Shown here: positions 57,043 through 64,000 of the stretch, in pieces
Layout: every line of letters begins with the position of its first letter
Numbering within the stretch: the first letter of the stretch is position 1
Assembly: GCF_002847015.1 (NCBI RefSeq)
Contig: NZ_CP025085.1
Coordinates: 1,488,001-1,552,000 of the forward strand
Direction of reading: 5' to 3'
Source: Prodigiosinella confusarubida
Lineage (GTDB): Bacteria > Pseudomonadota > Gammaproteobacteria > Enterobacterales > Enterobacteriaceae
Length of the DNA stretch: 64,000 nucleotides
The notes under the pieces: model-generated
Databases searched by the model: none
Seen by the model: only the letters and a program-made list of their open reading frames with translations
What the model was told of the DNA's origin: nothing
Translations under genes and position numbers: made by a program

Positions 57043-57684
57043 TTAGCGTTGCGGCGGCAAGCAGACACCAATGCCACCTAATCCGCAGTAACCATCCGGG
57101 TTTTTGTACAGATATTGCTGGTGCTCGTCTTCAGCATAGTAGAACGGCCCGGCAGGTTTGATTTCCGTACTGATGGTACGATCATCTCCGCTGTCTTTCA
57201 TCGCCTGCTGGAAACCGTGTGCGCTTTCCTTGGCGGCCGACTCCTGTTCAGGTGTGACGGGGTAAATAGCGGAACGATACTGAGTGCCAATATCGCCACC
57301 CTGACGCATGCCTTGCGCTGGGTCATGATTTTCCCAGAACAACTGTAACAGTTGTTTGTAGCTGATGACCGTTGGGTCAAAAACAACCCGTACTACTTCA
57401 GCATGGCCGGTTTTACCGGTACAGATTTCCCGGTAGGTAGGGTTGGGCGTATAGCCGCCACAGTAGCCTGCTGCTGTACTGTATATTCCCGGCTGTTGCC
57501 AGAACAAACGTTCCGCCCCCCAGAAACAACCCATGGCAAAGATGGCCACCTGCATATTTTCTGGCACGTATGTCATGGAATGTTGGCTAACCGCATGAAG
57601 TCGGGCGACGGGCATTGGCGTTATCCGACCGGAAAGTGCGTCAGATTGACTGATGCATTGGGTTTTATCGAAACTATCGATCAC
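57043..57684 (-). CDS. msrA: Peptide-methionine (S)-S-oxide reductase MsrA
   Basis: 213 residues from a GTG at 57684, preferred because GGGAG precedes it and the following [19 protein letters not shown] aligns with the E. coli N-terminus; an ATG 10 codons earlier has no family match. Catalytic Cys lies in [13 protein letters not shown], followed by [33 protein letters not shown] and the C-terminal resolving Cys region [13 protein letters not shown]. Reduces methionine-S-sulfoxide in proteins. Divergent from tamA, as in E. coli. Confidence 0.94.
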   Translation of the reverse strand: MIDSFDKTQCISQSDALSGRITPMPVARLHAVSQHSMTYVPENMQVAIFAMGCFWGAERLFWQQPGIYSTAAGYCGGYTPNPTYREICTGKTGHAEVVRVVFDPTVISYKQLLQLFWENHDPAQGMRQGGDIGTQYRSAIYPVTPEQESAAKESAHGFQQAMKDSGDDRTISTEIKPAGPFYYAEDEHQQYLYKNPDGYCGLGGIGVCLPPQR

Positions 57685-57934
57685 TTTTGGCTCCCGATAT
57701 TGTAGTAATATCATTGTGTTTTCAGAGCATAACCGAGAAGCATTCGCCTGTCTTTACGGTATTATGGTTAAAAATGGCAGTAATGAATCAGTTAAGAAAC
57801 CAATATTCACGGGGAAAACCGCTTAAGTAAGCAGTATGACAGTAATTACCCTACGCCATTTTTAGATTTACAAATTTAACTCTATATTTAGAAAGAAAAA
57901 CCAGTTTATCTGATTGATATTACCAAGGGGTAAC

Positions 57935-59725
57935 GTGGTAATTTTTACAGGAAAAAAGAAGCCATTCTTTCACCACAATATGCAACGCGGCTGTGATTTG
58001 AAAATATGTGTATTGTGCATATTGTTGGCGTTGCCTTCAGCCAGGGCAGCGTCCAATGTCCGGTTGCAACTTGTCGGGCTTAAGGGTGAATTACAAAAAA
58101 ATGTCCGGGCGCGGTTATCGACAATTACACCAGACGAAGTTAGTGCCGACGGCCGTTTCCAGGCCCGTGTTGATGAGGCGATCCGACAAGGGTTGCGGGC
58201 ATTGGGGTATTACGATCCTGAAATTCTGTTCAAATTCGAACCAGCGGTGAACGGTGGTCGCCCGGTACTCTTGGTTAACATCACGCCGGGAAAACCAGTC
58301 AGGATCGCCGGTGTGAATATCATTATTACTGGTCAGGCGCGAAACGATAAAGATTTTCAGCAACTGATTCAGACGAGTAAACCGCCCCTGGGAAGCATTC
58401 TGAACCATGGCGATTATGATGGCTTTAAACGCGCACTTAGCGACCTTTCCGTCAATAAGGGCTATTTCGATGCCCGTTTCACTAAAAGCCAATTGGGAGT
58501 GATACAAAGCACGCGTCAAGCGTACTGGAATATTGATTACGCTAGTGGTGAGCGTTACCGCTTTGGCAAAGTTCACTTCCAGGGGTCGCAGATCCGTGAA
58601 GATTATCTGCAAAATCTGTTGCCGTTCCATGAAGGCGATGAATACACCACACAAGCATTAGGTGAATTTAACCGCCGCTTATCGGCGACAGGCTGGTTCA
58701 ACGCCGCTGTGGTGTCGCCGGATTTCAGTCAGGCCACACAGAGTAAAAAACTGCCGTTGGATGCGGTGCTGACGCCACGCAGCCGCAACACGGTAGAAGT
58801 CGGGGGCGGGTATGCCACGGATGTGGGCCCCCGTCTGAAAACCACCTGGAAAAAGCCATGGATTAATTCGCGTGGACACAGTCTGGAAAGCAGCCTCAGC
58901 CTGTCGGCACCGGAACAGATGCTGGATTTCAGCTATAAAATACCGCTGCTCAAGAATCCGCTGGAGCAATATTACTTGTTACAAAGCGGATTTAAACGGG
59001 AAGACCTGAATGATACCCGTTCGGATGCCACTACGCTGAATGTGGCGCGTTATTGGAATTATCCCAGTGGTTGGCAGCGGGCGGTCAACCTGCGCTGGAG
59101 TCTGGACCACTTTACGCAAGGCAGCATAACCGATACCACCATGCTGATTTATCCTGGTGTCAGCATCAATCGTACGCGCCAACGCGGTGGTCTGATGCCG
59201 TTCTGGGGAGATACCCAACGTTACTCGATAGATGTTTCCAATACGACGTGGGGTTCGGATATCGATTTTGCTATTTTCCAGGCGCAGAACGTGTGGATCC
59301 GTACGTTGGCGGATAAACATCGCTTTGTGGCCCGCGGCAATCTGGGGTGGATAGAAACCAGTGACTTTTCCCGCGTGCCGCCATCCCTGCGTTTCTTTGC
59401 CGGGGGAGACCGCAGTATCCGTGGTTATAAATACAAATCAATCTCGCCCCGTGATGATGACGATAAGCTGACCGGGGCCTCAAAGTTAGCTACTGGATCG
59501 ATCGAATATCAATACAACGTCACTGGCAAGTGGTGGGGGGCGGTGTTTATCGACAGTGGTGAAGCGGTTAACGATATCAGAAAGAGTAATTTCAAAACCG
59601 GTGCCGGGATTGGTGTGCGCTGGGAATCACCAGTGGGACCAATCAAGTTTGATCTGGCCAGACCGATTGGTGATGCTGAAAAACATGGATTGCAGTTTTA
59701 TATCGGTCTGGGGCCTGAATTATGA
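57935..59725 (+). CDS. tamA: Translocation and assembly module outer-membrane protein TamA
   Basis: 596 residues from a GTG at 57935, which has AAGGGG 4-6 nt upstream. An ATG at 57980 ([13 protein letters not shown]) gives a more usual 23-residue signal peptide but no ribosome site. After the signal (ends SARA) come three POTRA domains ([22 protein letters not shown] onward) and an Omp85 barrel from about residue 290 with [16 protein letters not shown], the lid-loop motif, and the C-terminal [10 protein letters not shown]. It works with TamB to insert autotransporters and move phospholipids. It overlaps tamB by 4 bp. Confidence 0.95.
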   Translation: MVIFTGKKKPFFHHNMQRGCDLKICVLCILLALPSARAASNVRLQLVGLKGELQKNVRARLSTITPDEVSADGRFQARVDEAIRQGLRALGYYDPEILFKFEPAVNGGRPVLLVNITPGKPVRIAGVNIIITGQARNDKDFQQLIQTSKPPLGSILNHGDYDGFKRALSDLSVNKGYFDARFTKSQLGVIQSTRQAYWNIDYASGERYRFGKVHFQGSQIREDYLQNLLPFHEGDEYTTQALGEFNRRLSATGWFNAAVVSPDFSQATQSKKLPLDAVLTPRSRNTVEVGGGYATDVGPRLKTTWKKPWINSRGHSLESSLSLSAPEQMLDFSYKIPLLKNPLEQYYLLQSGFKREDLNDTRSDATTLNVARYWNYPSGWQRAVNLRWSLDHFTQGSITDTTMLIYPGVSINRTRQRGGLMPFWGDTQRYSIDVSNTTWGSDIDFAIFQAQNVWIRTLADKHRFVARGNLGWIETSDFSRVPPSLRFFAGGDRSIRGYKYKSISPRDDDDKLTGASKLATGSIEYQYNVTGKWWGAVFIDSGEAVNDIRKSNFKTGAGIGVRWESPVGPIKFDLARPIGDAEKHGLQFYIGLGPEL

Positions 59726-62700
59726 GTTGGCTAAAAAAAACCATAATTGGTTTCACCGCGTTTTTGTTGATGCTTATCCTCACTGTCGCCTTGCTGATCG
59801 GTACGACCCCGGGCCTGCATCTGGTGTTGAACAGCGCTTCGCGCTGGGTGCCGGGATTGAATATTGGCAGTGCCAGTGGTGGCTGGCGAGATTTAACACT
59901 AAAAGATCTGCATTACCATATGCCCGGCGTTTCGGCTAATGTGAGTGCATTACACTTATCGCTGTCGCTATCGCCCGCTTGCCTGTGGCGGGGGCAATTG
60001 TGTATCGATGCACTATCCGTCCAGGGTCTGGACGTCGTAGTGAAAACACAACAGATGCCAGTATCTGAGACGCAAGCCGCACCCACGGCGCCGTCAACAG
60101 AAATCACCATACCTTTTACTCTCGATCTCCAGCATTTCAGTCTGTCTAACAGCCTGGTCACCGTCGATGACATGACATTGTCATTGGCGGAATTCCGCTC
60201 CGGGCTGCATTGGCAGGGTCGAAAGTTAACACTGTTGCCAACATATATTGGATCGTTACTGGTAGCGCTACCCAAAACGCCCTCGACGAATCCTGAAACA
60301 CCGCCCTCCGTGGTGAACAGTAAGCTGTCATCCCCTGGATTATCTGCGCTGTCAGAGCAACCTTTGGGGGAACGTTTGCAATCGCTGTTTGCCAAACCGC
60401 TGTTGTCAAAGATCCCTGACATTACTCTGCCGATGGATGTCACGGTCACTGAAATACAAGGTAAGCAGCTACGGATTACCGGCAGTCAGGACCTGATGAT
60501 CACCCGGTTTTTTTTACAGGCCAGCAATCAACGACAGAAGTTGACTCTGCACCGGTTGGACCTCCAATCGCCACAAGGCGCGTTGTTTGCTCATGGAGAG
60601 GCGACACTCGGTGGACAGTGGCCGCTAGTGATAAATGCCAACGGTGTGCTGAATATCGATCCGTTGAAAGGTGAACGCCTCAAACTGACGGTAAACGGTG
60701 CTCTGCATGAGCAATTGAACGTCGCGCTGAATCTGTCCGGGCCACAACGTGCGCAACTGGCATTGCAGACAAAACCGGCTGTAGCGGGACTACCACTGTC
60801 ACTTAGCCTGCAAAGTCCGCAGGTCCGCTGGCCTATTACCGGAGATGCGCGCTACCAATTGAACGATATCCATTTGAATATTAACGGTAAGGCCACAGAC
60901 TATGCACTCTCACTGCATAGCGCTCTGCAGGGCAGCGAGTTACCTCCTGGTTCACTGTTACTGGAAGGTAAGGGAAATGTACGACAATTCTCTCTGACCC
61001 GCCTGCGTCTGGATGCGTTGCAGGGGAATGTGGAAATGACAGGGCAGATGGACTGGAACAACGCTATCAGTTGGAACAGTGAACTCACGCTGAGCGGTAT
61101 CAATACCGAGCAGCAATGGCCGCAATGGCCCGCCCGCCTGAACGGTAAACTCGTTACCCAGGGGAGCATTGAAGGACGCGACTGGCAACTGAAGATTCCA
61201 CAACTACAGTTGGAGGGCAATGTCCGTCAGAATCGGCTGACAGCACAAGGTAAACTGAGCGGCAATGCCGCCGGGCAATGGAGTATCTCTGATCTTGCCC
61301 TGACGCTGGGCCGTAATCGGCTGATGGTGAAGGGAACGTTGGGTGAGCAATGGAATATCACGGGTGATATTAATGCACCGGCATTGGACGGCACACTGCC
61401 CGGTCTGGCTGGGAGGATCGTGGGCAATCTCAAACTGGATGGCAACCGCGATGCGCCGCATCTGAAAACCGATCTGGCGGTGTCGGAATTACGCTGGCAA
61501 AACATGACTATCAAGCAGCTTGATATCGCGGCTGACGTGCAATCCGACAAGCAGATCCACGGGGCGATAACGGTACATTTGCAGCAGCTACACCGGGATA
61601 GCCTACGCATGAATACCCTGGCACTGCGGGTGGAGGGCAATGAAACTGAGCACCAGATGCACCTGACCATGAATGGGGAGCCGGTGTCGGGTCAACTGTC
61701 GCTGGCCGGCAGTTTTGATCGGGCACAGCAACGCTGGCGCGGTGAAATAACGAGTACTCATTTTGACACCCCGGTTGGCGAGTGGCGGTTGATGCAGGCG
61801 ATGTCACTGGATTATCAGGTGGCTCAGCAGAAAATGACGATTGGTCATCACTGTTGGCATAACCCTGATGCTGAGCTGTGTGTGCCGCGTCCGATTGAAG
61901 TCGGGCCCTCGGGTCAGGCAAGTCTGGTCCTGAAACGGTTTGATTTGGTAATGCTGAAACCACTGATGGGAAATGGCACTGAACTGGGCGGTAATGTCAC
62001 TGGCAATGCAGATGTCAGCTGGCAGACCGGAGCAGGGTTACCTCAGGCGAAAATTACGCTAACTGGACACGGCGTTACTGTGCAGCAACAAGTGCAGGGG
62101 AAAACGCTGCCGATTGCTGTTGAAACCCTGACACTGAATGCGGGGATCACGCATGATCAGGCGCAACTTGCCTGGGAGGTAGCGTTGCGCGGAAATGGGC
62201 GTTTTGCGGGTGATGTGCAGATTGCCGATCCGCAAAACCGACGTGACCTGAGTGGAAATGTGTCCATCAGCCATTTCTCATTGGATATGCTGAATCCGGT
62301 GTTGCGGGAAGGCGAAAAAGCAGCGGGATTGTTGAATGCCAGTCTGCGGCTGGGTGGTAATGTGCAGCGTCCTGAACTGTTTGGGCAAATGGTGCTGGAG
62401 CAGTTGGATATCGATGGTAACTGGATGCCGGTGGATCTGACTAATGGCCGCCTGGCTGTCTATTTCAACGGGGTTAATTCGACGTTACAGGGTTTCCTGA
62501 AAACCACCAATGGTCAGGTCAATCTGGCAGGGAATGCCGACTGGTCACAAGTAAATGACTGGCGAGCACATATTGCCGTCAAAGGGGAGCGTGTGCGGAT
62601 TACCCTGCCGCCGATGGCCCGTCTGGATATTTCTCCCGATATCACCTTTGATGCATCGCCGCGGATACTTGCATTAAATGGTATGGTCACTATTCCCTGG

Positions 62701-63516
62701 GCAAGGATTGTCGTCCATGATATGCCACCGAGTGCGGTGGATGTGTCCAAAGATGAAGTCATGCTGAATGAGAAACATCAGCCAATTACGAAGGCATCAA
62801 GTGGGATACTGATTAACAGCAACCTGATCGTGCGGATCGGGGATGATGTTTGGCTGGATGCCTATGGCCTGCATGCTCAGTTGAAAGGTGATTTGAAAGT
62901 AGCGCAGAATGAGCGTGGACTGGGGCTGAACGGCCACATCAATATACCTTCCGGCCGTTTTAAAGCCTATGGGCAGGATTTGCAGATACGTAAAGGGCAA
63001 CTTCTGTTCTCCGGGCCACCGGCACAGCCGATGCTGGACATTGAGGCTATCCGTAATCCGGACAATACTGAAGATGATGTGACTGTCGGTGTCCGTATCA
63101 CGGGGTTGGCGACGTCACCTCGGCTGACAATATTTTCCGAGCCGACTCTGTCGCAACAGGAAGCGCTCTCTTACCTTCTGCGTGGTCAGGGATTGGGGAG
63201 CAGTGGCACCGACAGTGCAATGATGACATCCGCACTGATTGGTTTAGGGGTTGCACAAAGTGGTCAAGTTGTGGGTAAAATCGGCGAGGCTTTTGGCGTA
63301 AGCAATTTAGCCCTGGATACACAGGGCGCTGGCGACAGTTCACAGGTGGTGGTCAGCGGTTATGTCCTGCCGGGCCTGCAGGTCAAATATGGTGTTGGTA
63401 TATTTGATTCACTGGCAACGTTAACATTACGTTACCGTTTAATGCCGAAACTATACTTGGAGGCGGTGTCTGGTATCAATCAGGCATTAGATGTGCTCTA
63501 TCAGTTTGAGTTTTAG
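59722..63516 (+). CDS. tamB: Translocation and assembly module inner-membrane protein TamB
   Basis: 1264 residues. An N-terminal signal anchor ([19 protein letters not shown]) is followed by a very long periplasmic beta-taco repeat region and the C-terminal DUF490 domain (about 920-1264: [59 protein letters not shown]). It forms a groove spanning the periplasm to TamA. Length is close to E. coli TamB (1259). Its stop is followed after 2 bp by ytfP. Confidence 0.96.
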   Translation: MSWLKKTIIGFTAFLLMLILTVALLIGTTPGLHLVLNSASRWVPGLNIGSASGGWRDLTLKDLHYHMPGVSANVSALHLSLSLSPACLWRGQLCIDALSVQGLDVVVKTQQMPVSETQAAPTAPSTEITIPFTLDLQHFSLSNSLVTVDDMTLSLAEFRSGLHWQGRKLTLLPTYIGSLLVALPKTPSTNPETPPSVVNSKLSSPGLSALSEQPLGERLQSLFAKPLLSKIPDITLPMDVTVTEIQGKQLRITGSQDLMITRFFLQASNQRQKLTLHRLDLQSPQGALFAHGEATLGGQWPLVINANGVLNIDPLKGERLKLTVNGALHEQLNVALNLSGPQRAQLALQTKPAVAGLPLSLSLQSPQVRWPITGDARYQLNDIHLNINGKATDYALSLHSALQGSELPPGSLLLEGKGNVRQFSLTRLRLDALQGNVEMTGQMDWNNAISWNSELTLSGINTEQQWPQWPARLNGKLVTQGSIEGRDWQLKIPQLQLEGNVRQNRLTAQGKLSGNAAGQWSISDLALTLGRNRLMVKGTLGEQWNITGDINAPALDGTLPGLAGRIVGNLKLDGNRDAPHLKTDLAVSELRWQNMTIKQLDIAADVQSDKQIHGAITVHLQQLHRDSLRMNTLALRVEGNETEHQMHLTMNGEPVSGQLSLAGSFDRAQQRWRGEITSTHFDTPVGEWRLMQAMSLDYQVAQQKMTIGHHCWHNPDAELCVPRPIEVGPSGQASLVLKRFDLVMLKPLMGNGTELGGNVTGNADVSWQTGAGLPQAKITLTGHGVTVQQQVQGKTLPIAVETLTLNAGITHDQAQLAWEVALRGNGRFAGDVQIADPQNRRDLSGNVSISHFSLDMLNPVLREGEKAAGLLNASLRLGGNVQRPELFGQMVLEQLDIDGNWMPVDLTNGRLAVYFNGVNSTLQGFLKTTNGQVNLAGNADWSQVNDWRAHIAVKGERVRITLPPMARLDISPDITFDASPRILALNGMVTIPWARIVVHDMPPSAVDVSKDEVMLNEKHQPITKASSGILINSNLIVRIGDDVWLDAYGLHAQLKGDLKVAQNERGLGLNGHINIPSGRFKAYGQDLQIRKGQLLFSGPPAQPMLDIEAIRNPDNTEDDVTVGVRITGLATSPRLTIFSEPTLSQQEALSYLLRGQGLGSSGTDSAMMTSALIGLGVAQSGQVVGKIGEAFGVSNLALDTQGAGDSSQVVVSGYVLPGLQVKYGVGIFDSLATLTLRYRLMPKLYLEAVSGINQALDVLYQFEF

Positions 63517-63518
63517 CG

Positions 63519-63866
63519 ATGCGAATTATTGTCTACGGCAGTTTACGACGCAAACAGGGAAACAGTCATTGGATGACCAATGCGCAATGGTTAGGTGACC
63601 ATCGGCTTGAAGGGTATGAGCTGTATGACTTAGGTCACTATCCGGCCGCAGTGGCAGGCGAAGGGGAGATTTATTGCGAAGTCTACCGGGTTAGTTCGTC
63701 CATTTTATCAGAGTTGGATGAGTTGAAACGGGGAGGGGGAGAGTATAAGCGTGCGTTAATCTCAACACCTTACGGTAGTGCCTGGATTTATCTCTATCAA
63801 CGTCCTGTTACGGGGTTGCGTAGAATTACCAGTGGTGATTGGTTGAAGCGAGATACAGCGAAATAA
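63519..63866 (+). CDS. ytfP: Gamma-glutamylcyclotransferase-fold protein YtfP
   Basis: 115 residues of the GGCT family: YGSLRRKQGNSHWM at the N-terminus is the substrate phosphate/carboxylate loop, followed by GDHRLEGYELYDLGHYPAAV and GEIYCEVYRV with ELDELK, where the catalytic Glu lies. Possibly removes gamma-glutamyl amines; not proven for YtfP. Translationally coupled to tamB (2-bp gap), an order conserved in enterics. Confidence 0.94.
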   Translation: MRIIVYGSLRRKQGNSHWMTNAQWLGDHRLEGYELYDLGHYPAAVAGEGEIYCEVYRVSSSILSELDELKRGGGEYKRALISTPYGSAWIYLYQRPVTGLRRITSGDWLKRDTAK

Positions 63867-63876
63867 AGTGAGAAAT

Positions 63877-63971
63877 AAAAACACCGCGTACTGCACGGTA
63901 ATACTTGTTCAGTTAAGAAGCCGAATACACGGGACTTAAGTGAATTGTATTACGCATTACGCGGTGTTTTT
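63877..63971. repeat. 95-bp imperfect palindrome, likely bidirectional terminator
   Basis: Outer arms AAAAACACCGCGTA / TACGCGGTGTTTTT (14 bp perfect, 63877-63890 and 63958-63971), middle arms GTAATAC / GTATTAC (63898-63904 and 63947-63953), inner arms TTCAgTTAAG / CTTAAgTGAA (one G-G mismatch). The A5...T5 ends suit termination in both directions, between ytfP and a converging gene off the edge (ppa in E. coli). Its size exceeds normal terminators. Confidence 0.75.
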
Positions 63972-64000
63972 GACTATTGGCTGAAACGGCTCCCGCTATT

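Overview
The window comes from an enterobacterial chromosome. Gene content and order (galR/aas/lplT, the yggS-proC-yggT-yggU-rdgB-hemW operon, nsrR-rnr-rlmB, rpsF-priB-rpsR-rplI-ytfB-fklB, cysQ-ytfJ-ytfK-ytfL-msrA-tamA-tamB-ytfP) match the Enterobacterales backbone. The accessory set (citrate-type siderophore genes, beta-glucoside PTS, several chemoreceptors) suits a plant-associated soft-rot genus such as Dickeya or Pectobacterium. The genus is inference; the order is well supported.

Region by region. 1-5250: end of a siderophore locus. A PLP decarboxylase is cut by the left edge (its PLP-lysine motif is the first thing visible), followed by a periplasmic Fe-siderophore binding protein and a Fur-boxed FecA-like TonB receptor, with an ERIC-like repeat and an IS200 copy between them. 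5300-7320: a decayed response-regulator remnant and two glutathione-transferase genes. 7559-14136: a beta-glucoside PTS/GH1 operon with LacI- and GntR-type regulators and paired operators, then galR. 14400-16440: an OmrA/OmrB-like sRNA whose terminator is directly followed by a group IIC intron. 16700-26200: aas-lplT, elaA, an entericidin gene not visible to simple ORF callers, and the hemW...yggS operon with yggR. 26369-32061: a cytosine uptake/deamination operon with a PucR regulator, and a chemoreceptor. 32467-42560: nsrR-rnr-rlmB, bsmA, a Cache chemoreceptor, the S6 operon, ytfB and fklB. 42599-52030: a nine-gene short-chain amide operon. 52797-63971: a DUF2502 gene, cysQ and ytfJ through ytfP.

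How the genes work together. The amide operon encodes a Urt/Fmd-type ABC importer, a formamidase/acetamidase, an AmiC-like sensor, an AmiR-like ANTAR antiterminator and a tandem-nitrilase protein. A strong intrinsic terminator sits between the presumed promoter and the first gene, so the operon probably controls itself by ligand-gated antitermination. The second nitrilase domain has lost its catalytic Lys and Cys. In the PTS locus, EIIC, GH1 and EIIB would import and split a beta-glucoside, but no EIIA is present. TamA/TamB form the outer-membrane translocation module, and Aas/LplT recycle lysophospholipids.

No CRISPR array, tRNA, rRNA or prophage was seen. The most unusual items are the intron placed exactly behind the sRNA terminator, the self-contained amide operon with its attenuator, a 95-bp imperfect palindrome at the right end, and a 17-bp-arm palindrome upstream of codB.
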